Source of the DNA: Lateolabrax maculatus
Taxonomy: Eukaryota > Chordata > Actinopteri > Acropomatiformes > Lateolabracidae
DNA: 64,000 nt
Direction: 5' to 3'
NCBI GenBank assembly: GCA_031216445.1
Contig: CM062211.1
Span: 1,810,001-1,874,000 of the forward strand
The first letter of the stretch is position 1, and each line of letters begins with the position of its first letter. Shown piece by piece: positions 35,261 through 48,060 of this stretch. Position numbers and translations under genes: made by a program. The notes beneath the pieces are model-generated. The model worked only from the letters and a program-made list of their open reading frames with translations. It did no database searches and was not told the DNA's origin.

Positions 35261-37319
35261 TGCCGTTTTACGTGGTAACTTCCTGGAGTCTCCACTGGTT
35301 GCCTGGCAACTGCCCAGAGGCTTTGCCTGAGTTTTCACACACTAAAGGCTCTCCTGATCATTTTTCATTTCTTCCCTGTCTAAAATCTGTCCATCTTGTA
35401 CTTTATATGTCCTAATTAGCTAACCCGAATCGTTGTAGCCTGTCAGCATCACAGCAATCTTGTGCCTCTATTGTTCCCACATGAATCAGATTCACAGCCT
35501 TTTTTCACAGCAGTCATTTTGACTTGTCACGGCAGGAAAAAGTGTAACTCATAACACTGACAGTTATGTTATTAGTGACACCATTGTTTAACAAGTCAAA
35601 ATATCTGCTGTGCTATGGGGATTTAGTTGTGTTCCCCTGGTCATGTGGACCAGCCACAAAGAAAAATAGGGTCAGCTGTCTGATACGTTTGGGTCACTTT
35701 TGCTACCAATCCCAGTCTGCACCTGTGTTCTGTCACCATAGCTACGGCTTGATTTGGTTACATCACCGGCTATACTACACAACGTTGCAGGGAGATCGCT
35801 GTGTGTTCCCATCTGCCTCGCGCTGTCACAGCAGTGGGAGAGGGGAGCGCGGCGAGGAGGCAGCCCTGAGTGCTGCAGGGCAGCAAGGTGTTTGTAACAG
35901 GACCGGTGAGCCGACCTGACACCAGGACACTGACACCACTTGGCACAAGTCAAATTCCCACCGACTCACTCACGCTCACACGCTGCAGTCCACTGCAGCG
36001 CACCAACGCGCATATCTGGGTGTTCACTCCTGAGTGTTTGTGTCAGCTTCTCCACTACAGCAACAAATCTCCCTGAGCAGTCCCTCCTCCCAACGTGACG
36101 TGAGCCTCTGCAGATGCTTACAGGAAATATTCGCTATGTGCGTGTTAATGTTATCGGCATTCATCTGTGCAATCTTCTACAGCCAAGAATGTGCTCCGAA
36201 AAAAAGAAATCTCATTAGGCAAATAGCTTTTGAAAGCACTTCACCAAGTCAGGACCTACCGCGGCTCATTTGACCTCTTGTTGATTTTCCATCAAGGCCA
36301 ACAGGAGTAATGGAGAGCTTCTTATTCCTCTGAGGAGACTATTATTTCCAGAACACGCGGATCGTTCGGAGATACAGTGATCCTGACCTTAACCTTTCCA
36401 CTTAACTATATGCATGTGTCCCTTGTGGAAGTATACAGTAGCATTTTTTTATGTAACAGAACAGCAAACAGGCAAGCTAGGAAGTCTAACACAAAGAGAA
36501 AGAGATTAAATAAGCAAGTGGAATAGGAAAGCTGACCAGGAGGGAGGCCAGTTACCTACAAGGCAGTCGGCTCCAGTCTGTACTGATATGAATGAGCATA
36601 GTTTTATAAAAGTCTTTCATCAAATCAATCAGTGCAGTACAGTATGTACAGTAAAGCCAACATCAAACACATGTAATGCAAAGATCAGGCATTTAATCCA
36701 TGTTGTTGTATCCTTGGCTCTTGTGTCTTCTCTCATCACTCAACCACTCCCTCTTTGATTTGCGTGTGGTATGTGTGTGTGTGTGAGATTAGAGATAGAT
36801 TTACAGCTGAAGGTCTCTGGTGGAGGTCAGGGTGGGGGAGACGGGTGACATCACCTTTACCATGCCTAAATGAACCTAAGATGATGGCCATAATGGATCT
36901 GTTTTTTTTTTTCTCTAATGCAATCATGTATGAGTGGAGAGTAAGCATCTCTTCTCTTCTTATTATGATATATCTTAGTAGAGTCTTATCAACGGGGGAG
37001 TGGCAATAAAAATCAGCCCAGGACTTTTGACTCAGACCAACCCAACACAACCCCCCTGGAGATACCCCCCCGACCCATACAGACCACGTCACACTTTACA
37101 AGAATTACGCAAGAAACAGATATTTGGTTCTTAAATTAACTAGATATTCTGTAAAATGATTAAATAAAAAACCTGTACAGTGTTATATAATCATAAAAAT
37201 TATAATAATGTATTAATATTGTGTAATGTTATAATTGCTATTTACACTGGGTCAGATCAGATTCTGTGGCGAACTGTATTTATGAAGTCCACTACAACAC
37301 CCCCACAGGTTCCAAAGAC
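35261..37319. other. Intron 1, includes a GC-rich island at 35.8-36.3 kb
   Basis: From about 35790 to 36110 CpG and GC rise (GCGCGGCGAGGAGGCAGCCC; CAACGCGCATATC). Just after, a plus-strand frame (36034-36273) contains the hydrophobic run FAMCVLMLSAFICAIFY, preceded at 36100-36113 by an acceptor-like GTGAGCCTCTGCAG. I do not recognise a protein, so this is a candidate exon or regulatory island only. The remainder shows nothing. Confidence 0.3.
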
Positions 37320-37760
37320 AGAAAGTGAGTGTCCAACATTAACACTATCAACAAAAAGGCCCAGCAGAGTAGAACTGCTTGTACTTCCACTTCTACTCTG
37401 CATTAATTCAGTCTGTTCTCTGCAGATCCATCACTGCCTGGGAATGTCTGGATCGGCCATCAAACAGGATAGGAACAGGCCACAACGGACAGTCAGGACT
37501 GCAGAGAAAACCACTGGTGCCAACCTGCCCTCCATTCAGGATTTATACCGGAGTCAGGAAACAGCACTGCAGACCCATCACACCCTGGACACAACCTGTT
37601 CCAACTTCTTCCCTCTGGTTGGCGCTACAGAGCACTGAAGGCCAAAAGAACCAAACACCAGAACCGCTTCTTCCCGCAGACCGTCCCTCTGATGAACAGT
37701 TAAATCAGTCATACAGTGTCAGGAACAACCCCAGTGCAATAAACCTGCAACGCTAAACAT
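37320..37760 (+). mobile_element. LINE (L2/Rex-like) C-terminal fragment
   Basis: Successive frames give the KKAQQ block near 37352-37368, then QDRNRPQRTVRTAEK and TGANLPSIQDLYRSQ (37470-37560), then after a frameshift ADPSHPGHNLFQLLPSGWRY, RALKAKRTKHQNRFFPQT and VPLMNS followed by a stop at about 37703. These are the C-terminal blocks of a fish L2/Rex-type LINE polyprotein. Sequence after the stop would be the 3' untranslated tail. Frame changes mark a dead copy. Confidence 0.88.
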
Positions 37761-40414
37761 TCACTGTACATACCAATTCTAAATGATTAAAAAACGACAA
37801 GATAAAAAATAATATACAGTGCAGTGAGGAACAGAAAATCCATCGGGCTTATTTGAAGCCTCCACCTAAATAATGTTAAAATGTCACTATGTTATAGAGA
37901 ATATAAAATTAACAGCAATAAAAACAACGATATGTGTGTATGCGTCTGTATGTGAGTATGTGCATTTCTTTTCTTTTTTTTTAATATTAGAAAGTGGAAA
38001 AGTCAATCCTCATTCAAATGTCTCTAATAATGGCTACTTTGGCAGTTTTACCACTTAACATCCATAAGGTCACTGCAAGTTAGAAGATAAAGAGGGTTTA
38101 ATGTGTCCTCTCGCTCCACTATGAGTGATGTGACATGAAATGTTAAAGGTTGCCCCCCCCCCACCACTTATGTTATCACAAATACAATTAGACTCTCATC
38201 TTAGAATCAATAGAGAAGGGTTAAGGATGTACAGGCAGTGCACTGAGTCCTCCGCTGCCATGGACACTCAGGGTTAACAGGCAGCTCCCAGGAGCCAGAC
38301 ATTAACAGGACACACTGAACTCACAGACAAGGCTGAAAGCTGAGCAGCGACTCCCAACACAAGCCCAGTCATGTTTACACAGGACACACTATGACATAAC
38401 CCAGTGAAGAGGTAATATGTGGTCAAAGATCAGGAATATATACATACATCATTATGTATAAATCAAATTGTTCAAATACTGTAAGAGAATATTTTTAACA
38501 GTTATGTGGATGTGGGTCACACAGTAAGTGTGCTAGGTAAGATAGTTTCATCCCACAAGCAAATGTTCAAAACATATTCAGCTATTTGACAACGCACATG
38601 TTTCATTAGGGCTTCTTTCTCTTTTTTTTTCAAAATAAAAGTGTAATTTCTAAGTATTTTCAGAAGTCAGAACCTGATTAAACTTAAATATTGAATTCAA
38701 ATATATAGATATTAATTATGAAAGTTCACTTAGACACAGTAGTTCGCCAAAAAATCTTAATTCAAGGGCCACTTCCTAGCTTTTTTTTTTTTGGAACCTC
38801 TCAAACACATCTTATGGCCTTCCTTTTAGATTTTTATGAATTTATAATTATTAACATAATTAATATTGATTAAATATAGAATAAACATTTATTTTATATT
38901 TGTACTGTTCTTTTATTTTTAAGCTTTATATGTCCATCTGGACCTTATAGCAGGTAAATTCAGATAAGGCAACAAAATGCCAAAAGGTATCACCATGGAC
39001 TGCTTCACACACTGTACAGTTTGATACAGGGTGGGTAGATGACAGATGACAAAAATGTGGTATTTGAAGTTGAAGGTTATGGAGTTCTGTGGCTGCCAAT
39101 AAACAGATAAAATCATTTAATTTAATTGAAATTAGAGTTAGCATTTGTGTGTGAATTAAATCAAACTGTAAAATATTTTTCATTTATTTGTATGTTTTAA
39201 ATATTGCTTTAATAATGACTCAATATATTTTCAAAGGAAACATTAAAATGAAAACTCAATCGAGACATAATTTCTAAATGCACTGACCATAACACTGCCA
39301 TAAGGATAAATAAACTGAATGTGAAATTGACTTCATTTTTAAAGTGGGCGACAATGTGCAAACTACAGTTGAAAATGACTTCGGGACTTTGGCATTAATG
39401 TTGGAATTATGTCCTGATTTGAGTTTTTTTCAAATGAAAATAAACGTGAAATGTCATAATAGTAGCTGTCATGCAGACCTCTCTTGTTTAAACCTCTTAA
39501 AGTCCGTCCATAATTACAAAATGGACCGTGAATAAGGCCATTTCCATTTCCATGAAAAAAAGATGAAAAACACAAAAACAAAAATGAATGGTTTTACAAT
39601 CTAAAAATTTTAATTTCTTCACACAACGTGCATACACAAATTGGAAGTGAATTTTTAATTTGATTAAAGGATTGGCAGCCATAGACTGCCATAGCAGGTG
39701 ACCCCCCAGATATCTGAGGATGTGTGACTCTGGTGAACCAAAACTTTTTGTTGGTTGGAGGTGAAAGAAAGATCAATGAAACTATAAAATATAATATAGT
39801 CTTTCCTATAGGCCAATTGTTTTACTGGAGAAATTAAATTTTGAAGAACATTAATGGAAATAATATTCAGATCATTGATTAAGCTGATTCAGTGGATTCT
39901 ATGCATGCCAATTTAAATGAATGCCATGTTTAGTGTAATTGCCTTGATCCTTGATATTCCCCAAGTTGTTTTCTTTGCTTGGATCACCTTGATGTTTGAT
40001 ATTCTATCTTGAAACAGTGTGGGTAGCAATCTCTGCTTCCTTTATCTCACCCTACACACCTGACTGCGTCGCTCCGAGCCACAGCCATCTGCAGCGATAA
40101 AAAGATTATAAAAGGCAGAGCAGTTGAGCCGAGACGGCCGAATTTCCTCACCACCTTGATGATATAGCTTTCTTAATATATTCTGACAGTGAAAAGCCTG
40201 CATAAGGAGCTGAGTTTACAGAGACAGAGAGACAAACGGAGGGGGAAGCAGGGAAGAGAGAAGAGAAGCTAAGCAAAAAAGATCAATTCTCAAGTCTTTT
40301 TTTTTTTTTTAATGTTGTGGATATTTTCTAAGGCTTGAATGAGCGTGCCCTGATGTTTGAGGTCACACAGTGGAGTAACACCGGACAGCATGCAATAATA
40401 TTTCAGACAATTGG
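37761..40414. other. Intron 1, AT-rich, nothing seen
   Basis: Strongly AT-rich, with poly-T and poly-C runs (for example 38153-38162). No gene or classified repeat. Confidence 0.4.
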
Positions 40415-40540
40415 TGGGAATTGTTGGGTCTCTGTCCATATTTTAAAGCGTATGTTCTAGACCTGCTCTGTATGAAAAGCGTCTTGAGATAACTTCTGTT
40501 ATGATTCGGTGCTGTATAAATAAAATTGACTTGACTTGAC
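40415..40540 (+). mobile_element. LINE-type 3' tail
   Basis: GGAATTGTTGGGTCTCTGTC, ACCTGCTCTGTATGAAAAGC, GTCTTGAGATAACTTCTGTT, then GCTGTATAAATAAAATTGAC ending in a (TTGAC) tandem tail. This is the well-known 3' end of many fish LINE copies, with the terminal microsatellite left by target-primed insertion. Confidence 0.8.
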
Positions 40541-41641
40541 AACAGTGTTCCTCCAACTTTGTGTCCAAAGCTTTCACTATTTTATACAGTAGCAACCACA
40601 GAGTGATAGTAGCAGTAGCAGACTGACAGTCGGCCTTCATCTTTGCCAAACCCCATACGTCTGTGACTACCAAGACAAGCCTCCGTTCTTAATTTGGTGA
40701 TTCATCCATAGTTCCGACATACATATCTGCCATGGGTCATTCTGCAGGTGCTGTGTTGATTGACCAGTCAGTGCTGCCATCCTTATCAGAGTTCCTCATT
40801 ATAAACATATAGAGAGTGCCTTCTTCTCTATATTTATACTGTCTCTGCTGGAAGCCTCAGCTCCCATCAGAGAAGAAGCAGGAGGACCAAATGTGCATAA
40901 AACACACAGCTGATATTGACAACACTGCCTGTCTGGCTAATTTTGAACACATAATTTAAAAATGTACTATATTACTTATATTATAACTTAGTGCAGTATA
41001 TTTAAGAATCTATTTAGTCTCAGTTACCAATAATAAAGTTAGGTAAAAAGAAGTTCTTAGTCAATTCAACACTTAGTTTCTGTTGTCACATTGCTTAGTG
41101 TGTGCAGGTAAAATGCAGCATGATGAAAAATAAGCATTCGTTCATAAAACGTCTTATATGAATAATGGATCAACTGGGGTAATCAGAGCTGTAAAAGTAT
41201 AATATATAATATATGCAAAGATAACCCCCCCCCCCCCATCAAACTTCTGTGTCCTTGCCATTTTCTCCCACTCTTTCCTCTTTTACAAACACTTTCACAA
41301 CTAACAGCATGAATCCAACTTAATAAATAAATACCCATCCAATATGAACAAACTAAAAAGTGCTCAGCAGTTTTTCTTCACATACAGTGTATCCCACAAT
41401 AAGGAAGAGCAGGATTAAATAAAAACTGATCTTAGTGTTCAGACTGGTTTTCCCTTGGGGCAACATGAATACTCACCTACTGTAATGGCAATTAGCCGCC
41501 TGCATTATGCAATATTTTGTGTGCAAGTGGAAATTTTGATATAAAGTTAGCACTAAGTCACCAGAAGCTACTGCACGCTAAACATTACTGAGTTAAAAAT
41601 TGACCCAGTGTGGGTATTAAGCACCGACTTAATACTGGGTT
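40541..41641. other. Intron 1, nothing specific seen
   Basis: Contains a run of 13 C at 41225-41237. No gene. Confidence 0.4.
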
Positions 41642-41966
41642 TGTCATGGACTCAAGGTTTTTGGACGTTTTGGTCATTTTCCTGTCACCTTATTACCTCT
41701 TGTGTTGCCATAGCTCTGTTCTTTCTTATTTTTCCCTACACACCTGTCTTGTATTTGGTCTCCTTTGCCCTGCCCTTGTGTTTCCCTCCTTTTCACAGTG
41801 CTTTCCAACCCCAGCTGTGTCTTGTTCTTGTGATTAGTTGTATATTTATACCTGTGTGTTCCCTTTGTTCTTGGTCTGGTCGTCGTCATTTATCGTTGGT
41901 TTCCTGTGGTTTTCCCCTGTGTCTTTGTACCGTTCTTTCAATAAATTAATTTGGACTGTCCTGTAC
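41642..41966 (+). mobile_element. LTR-like or unclassified retroelement block
   Basis: Begins TGTCATGGACTC, is pyrimidine-rich, has a TATA-like TATATTTATACC at 41841-41852 and AATAAA at 41940-41945, followed by GGACTGTCCTG. The texture and order (TATA-type box, then TGTGTTCCCTTTGTTCTTGG TCTGGTCGTC, then polyadenylation signal) recall solo LTR-like repeats of fish. No matching second copy, target duplication or primer-binding site was found. The 113-codon frame across it is a by-product of low stop density. Confidence 0.35.
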
Positions 41967-43806
41967 TGTTACTTAGTACCAATGTTGTGTTTTGACCCAG
42001 TGTCAGTGTAATGGTGTTAAGTCATCCGAGAAACTACACTCCTCAAACCACCACAACCAAAAACATCCACGTTTGGTTTCCCACATTTCCCTTCACTCCT
42101 ACTACACACAGTCTGGTGTGTATCTCAAGAAGATCATGCACCTCTACCTGAGCATTACACACACCTGCGACATCCATTACATGCTGCTGGCGAATAACAG
42201 TGGCAGATGAGAGAAGCAGAGCAGAAAAAGCACTGTGCACATCTGGAATGAGCTCTGAAAATGGCACTTAGTGTCAACGAGGCAAATGGATGTGTCTTTA
42301 AAAACGTTGCTTCAGGAGTCAAGACAGATCAATAAAAGACTAAAACCATTCTAGCAGAGGAACATGGGACACAGAAAAAACACCAAGAAGGAAGAGAATT
42401 AAACAAGATTTTCCTTTGTGTCCAGAGGTTTTTAACAATTTCATTTACTAACTTTTTGTGTGAAACTTCCATGATGATGCCAGATGGAAAAGATGGAAAG
42501 AAAAACAGCAGGGCACAGGTTTAAGTCTGGGACCTTTTTTCTTGCAAGCTGACAGTGAGCCAATGAGCCAACATAATGCCCTCCATTATCACATTTTCTC
42601 AGAAATTTCAAGCTCACTGCTCCTTGAAATTACATTATCTTACACTTAAAAAGGACATCATCTGGTTGTACTGGAAGTCAAAAGCACCTGGGCATGAACT
42701 TCACATGAACTGCAGTTGATGGCTATGAGAAAATACTACTTGGATGGGTAGTGAAACACTTCAGAACTGCAGATCAGGTCCAGCAGCCCTTGAATTAGTG
42801 TTACTACCTACCATTACCTACATGACTAAGACTCGGCATCATCATCACAAGGGAAATGTAAATATCCTCCTGCTTGAGCTCTGCAATCATGAGTATCCTT
42901 ATCAGAGGTAGAATATGTAAGCGGTCCAGGTGATTGCGTTACCTAAGCATGGATTTTAATGGTGCTGATTTGCCAAAATGTAAACAAATATAGGCACCTT
43001 TAAAAAAGATGTGTAGTTTAATTCCAATATTCCAACAGTGAGAAAGGTTCATGGTTATTAACTTTTTAAATGAGATCAGCAGTTTTCACCAGATGTGTTG
43101 TGTTGTGAAGTGCAGAACAAAGCTGATGCTCCACAGGTAGTGAAGCCTGGCGCTTTGAAAATCTTGTGAGACTTGACAGTGAGGAGCTGAAGTAAGGCGC
43201 CATCTAAAAAGTGCTTGAGAGATTTTTTTGTGTGCACGACCTCCATTTTATTATTCTTTTAATTATGAAGCGAACTTTATTACTTTTTATGTGGGTGTCC
43301 TCTAGTTACATGAGAAATCTCCCTGAAAGAATGGCACAATAAGCCACTCTAATTTGTATTTTACACAGAATCATTAAGCACAGCTTTAATTTAGACTCAA
43401 CTTAGGCTAGCAGACTGTGTGGTAAAGCTTTATGAAGGAAATTGTGCAGCAGCTGGTTCATATCTGCTCCCTGGTGTGCTGCTAAACTCCTCTGGGTCGG
43501 GACTAAAGTTTCAAATTCATCACAGTATCTTACTCGTCTTCACCAGTTTTTATAAGCTCCTCCAAAACTAAAATGGTTTAGGTTTAAGGAAAACTGCAAG
43601 ATTGCAGTTGTTTAAAAAGATACGCCATGTCTGTGTCTGTTAATGTATAATTGCCTGAATAAACAAAGGCAAATGAATGCCACAAAAGCAGAAAAAGCAA
43701 TTGCAGAATAAAAAAAAAGGAGTGAGGAAGATAAGGGAAACAAAGCAGCACTTTCTGAGCCAGCGAGGCAGTTCTATCTGCTGTAGAAGAGCTTTACTGT
43801 CAGTAC
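41967..43806. other. Intron 1, nothing specific seen
   Basis: No gene or classified repeat; short frames only. Confidence 0.4.
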
Positions 43807-43833
43807 TGTGTGTGTGTGTGTGTGTGTGTGTGT
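43807..43833 (+). repeat. (TG)n microsatellite
   Basis: About 13 TG units. Confidence 0.95.
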
Positions 43834-46800
43834 CTGCATGTATTTTCTGTATCTGCTGAGGAGATCCTGGTGAGGAGAAGCAGCTTTTGGGAGCTCGACA
43901 CCTATCTCAGCTTCAGCCAATTATTCAGAGAGAAATGGATGTCACTCAAATGTCAAAGCCATTCCAATGGCATGCTGAGCCGCAGCCACATGTCTGATAA
44001 TTAAATGCATCTCAGAGACTGCATGAATCAAGACCTGCTTCAACGTTCCCTGCCCTATGAGGGCACGGCGGTGTGTTTATGTTTTCTGCCTGTGTATTCC
44101 TCACAGCTGTATGAGGCCAAAATCACTGTATATACAACAGTAATATGTGTTCTTGTGCTATGGGTGGATATTTTTTTTACCATTTATTTAACCTCCAATT
44201 TGGACTCAGGTTCAGTGTTAAAGGAAAATACCACTTTTTTATTCCGATGCTATGTAATGTGGACTGTAAGCAGGACCGTTTCCAGGAATTAAAAATATTG
44301 AGGTTATATGTTTAAGCGTCACCTCCACTGGCAAAGTTTAAAAGACCTTTAAAAAGTTGTTTTTCATGTTCAATTCATCCATTTAATTTTTTGTTTTTAT
44401 TTTGTTTTGCTTTTTCAAGTCACTTCACTTTAATGGCCACACAAGCAGAGTCAGTTGGATTTAAACTATAGTCTCATTCCCACATGAACAGTGAAACAGT
44501 TTTTGCTTGCTTTTTCCTTATGTTCATACTGGCCATCGTGAGATCCCTTCATAATGCGCTTCTAATATAAGAGATTGGGGGACGAGATCCACAGACCACT
44601 TCAATCGGAGAATTCACTCACGGAGGGGAAGTACGAAAAACTAGCCCCAACCAGCGGAAGCCAAAGCAGGACGCATGAACAAGTCCTCCAAGCTAAAGAC
44701 ACAGGTTGTTTTTCATTGCCTCTAAACTACCCATATTAGCTGTGGTTCAAATGTCACTGTTGTCACCAAAACATCACCAAAACCAATACTGAAGCACATG
44801 ACCTCTTCATACTGGAGCATCCTTGCTATCTTTGATGGAACTTTGAAACCTGCTGCACCTGAGGTCGTCAGTCGGCTTCTGTAGTAACTGCAGCCAAATG
44901 AGATCCTGCACCTACACTCGTATCATCGCAGCCTCTGTTCATGTCCCGTCACTCTGCGTGTTGTAATTATGAACTGAGTGCAAATTAGAAGGTAAAAGGA
45001 GATGAAAGAGGCCCCGACAGAAACTGAGGGCTTGATGATTATGCGAGGAGACGAGCTGTTAAGTAGAATGAGATGAAGCCCTTGTGCAGGTTTAAACAGG
45101 GGCCACAGAGGGCCACGGTAGCCTGCACTTCTTTCTGTTCTAATGTGTCTGTACTGCTTGATAACACCGAACTCTACTGTATGCTCAATTATAGAGGTTC
45201 CATGCTGGCAACTAAAATATATCAAAGTTAAAAACCTATAGCAGCTCTACAGCTGCTTGCTCTTAAAATAGCTCTGGCTCTGCTCAAACTGTACGCTTGC
45301 ATTCAGACATGTTGTTGCCTGCGCTCGAGCTACGGCCCTTCTCCTCGCACTCAGACTGCTTCTGTGCGCTCCTGAAACATCTGCTCCTGGATTTCTGCTC
45401 TGCTCTTGGATTTTTTATTTATTTTTATTTTTTTTGTGCAACAATAGAATGCCTGCCTTTATTTTCTTTTCTATATTTCTAAGTGTCTGGTACGGGTGGT
45501 TTTTGAAATAAATTATTGGTATATTCAACTTGGTGACGCTAGCTAAACTAGCTACTTCTGCCAAAAACTCTTTATGCACAAACCTGACCAACTCTTTAGT
45601 GATATTGTTTTATTTTGCCATAGGTACGGTGGCAAGCACGTCGTGACAAACGTATTAGCTCTGTAATGCTCATTAAAACCTAATGGTAACATTTACCACC
45701 CCAGTCTGCCCCTTGTCCATATTTAATCTATGGTCCGTCCACATTGAGCTGTCTACCCCGCTGTAGCCATACTTTAGTCTTGGAGTTCCTTCACAGACTA
45801 AACTGAACATACTAGTAGCTAGTTTAAATAATGTAATTAGACGTTAGTTAGCCAAATTGAATATACTAATTAATTTATTTCAAAAGTCCAGAGTGGATGA
45901 GACACTTAAGAAATAAAGCACACGCGCCCGCAACGAAGTAGGCATTCTATTGGTTCAAATTGAAAGACCAGGCCCTAAAGATATTGAGGGGAAAAACCCA
46001 TACAGGAAAGGGCATGGACATGTGTAGTTCATCTTCTGATAAGTATCTCTGGGAATATTGGTCGGCCTGTCAGTCCACTGCTTTGGTCTTTTGGAAGGAT
46101 TGCCATAAAATCTGGTCCAGACATTCACATTTCTGCATTGCCACCATGTCAGCATTTAGCTCAAAGCACCGTTGTGCTGAAGTGCAGCCTCAGAGATGCT
46201 GGTAGTGGACTCTGGTTTTACTCCAAATCATGAGCTTCAGTGGCAGATGAGATATCAGTCGCATGAATACGACAGTGATTTGTAAAAAGGTTGGGAAGGC
46301 GCTGACAAACAAACCATGTCGTTCATACGATTGGGGCGTTGGATCAGAAAACGCTCACAGTAGTCGATTTGGACAGCCGCGACCAGTGATTGTTTTCTCC
46401 AACAACTTCCTGATGCCGTCAACCTAAATACGGCGACCATCCCACTCTCGCTTAGTGTCACAAAGGGAATGAACTGAGTGTTAAATCACAGTAGAGCATC
46501 ATGTAAAATAAATCTGTCCAGTATTGTGGAGATTGTACAAACGGGCGAAATCTGACTCTGATATATAAATAACAAGTATCTATAATTATGTCAGACTTCT
46601 GACTTATCACATTACCATGGGTGAGTTCGCACAATGTTTTGTACATAGAACTACAAAAAAATGGCTAATATTTCCACAAATAACTACAAATAATCCCTGA
46701 TATCCGCTCTTTGACAGTGTTTATTTTTTTAAATTAATTTCAGGAACATAAAGCTTCTTCAATAAAAATTTCACCTTGACCCGCAAATGTTACGTAGGGT

Positions 46801-47340
46801 ATATTTTTTTTTGCTTAATGCACTTTTGCTTATGCTCAGTGGTGGAGTTGCTGGAATTAACTTGCACGTCTAGGAGCCTAGCATGACCGCACTTCCCACA
46901 GAGGAGATGAAAGCAGCAGATCAACTAGCTAAGATCACATTCAAATATACTGCTCATTAAATAATTACAGTGTTTTTTCCATTCAGACATTTTGTGTCCA
47001 GTATCCTCTGTGACATCGGCAACCCTCACTTCTCCTCCCTGATAAAACGCACAGCAAACACCCAGCCAGCAGGGAAGGTGCAGCTGCTTTGAGACAGTGA
47101 AGGCGTCGCCGTGGGAATGCGGCCTCTTTTTCCACGCCCGTCGTCACCTGGAGCAGGAAGCTTTGTCGTCTAACCTCGTGACACTATGAGAGACGCTCGC
47201 CCAGGTCCCCTCGGGCCTCGCCTTCAGCTCACCCCCCCGCTCAATCCGCCTGAATATCATCCGTCAAACAGTCACTGCATGTTGCCATGACAACACAAAC
47301 CAGGGCATGAGCTGGGTGTTTCTTCATTGTTATGAAGCAG
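43834..47340. other. Intron 1, mostly unrecognised
   Basis: 43850-44050 is non-repetitive and of balanced composition (AATTATTCAGAGAGAAATGG, TGATAATTAAATGCATC), a possible conserved non-coding element. 44268-44305 (AGCAGGACCGTTTCCAGGAA) matches the start of the block at 55383. 46990-47260 is GC-richer. No gene. Confidence 0.3.
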
Positions 47341-47368
47341 ATGATGATGATGATGATGATGATGATGA
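47341..47368 (+). repeat. (ATG)n trinucleotide microsatellite
   Basis: Nine ATG/GAT units. Confidence 0.95.
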
Positions 47369-47945
47369 CGCTTTCATTCAGTCCTTCCAGTGTTAATCAG
47401 TGGCTGCAAATCTTTGGTGTTAAGTGAGTGTGAGACGATGTTGTGAGCAAAGACAGAACAAAGATAACTACCGCCTTTCACTTAACACCCAGCCGGGATG
47501 CTCTACTTGCACAATAATGGTCTCTTTATAGGACATAATTCTTGTATTGTCCGGCGGTCCTGAGCAGTAAAAAGCTCTTTCTTGTGAAGGAGGCAGCTGT
47601 GGCCACAGAGCTCCCTTCATCTGCTCTCCCTCCTCACAGGCAGCCAGTCTTTGGGCAGGCAGAATAAGGGTCTGATTGATGCAGGCTCTTCCTACAGGCC
47701 CACAGCGCTCTCTTGACTTGATAAGCCGTTGATTAAGCGGACCGGAGGAAGACGAGGCTGGGGAGGCGCCGCGGGACAGAGAGCTGCCTTCTAAAGAATG
47801 GAAATGTCCGCTGATGTGAAGACACATACGGGTTTCATCCCAAACACTTGTTTTAGAAGTGACTGACTGCTGTACGGACGGCACTGCACCGTTTGAACTG
47901 TGCGCTGCTGCACTGTGCCTTTACACCAGACACAAGACGTGCTTT
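47369..47945. other. Intron 1, GC-richer segment
   Basis: Carries the longest minus-strand frame inside the intron (138 codons, 47468-47884), but its composition is low-bias and it matches no family I know. It may be conserved regulatory DNA or nothing. Confidence 0.3.
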
Positions 47946-48060
47946 AGAGCTGGGGTTTCCCACCTGGGGAAAAGAACCCCCTCCAGGGGTTGCGAGACAA
48001 ATCTAAGGGGTCACAGGAAGATGAGACATTGATGAGACGAAACTGACTTAATTAAACAAT
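47946..48060 (+). mobile_element. hAT-like element end
   Basis: GAGCTGGGGTTTCCCACCTG, then CCAGGGGTTGCGAGACAAAT CTAAGGGGTCACAGG. These are the typical left-end blocks of fish hAT non-autonomous elements (CAG.GGTT.CCAACC ... GGGTCGCGAGACAAATCT.AGGGGTCA). The right end is not identified. Confidence 0.6.

Noticed and set aside
41608..41949. 113-codon hydrophobic plus-strand frame
   Set aside because: Lies over a pyrimidine-rich, LTR-like block; apparent membrane segments come from T/C-rich codons.
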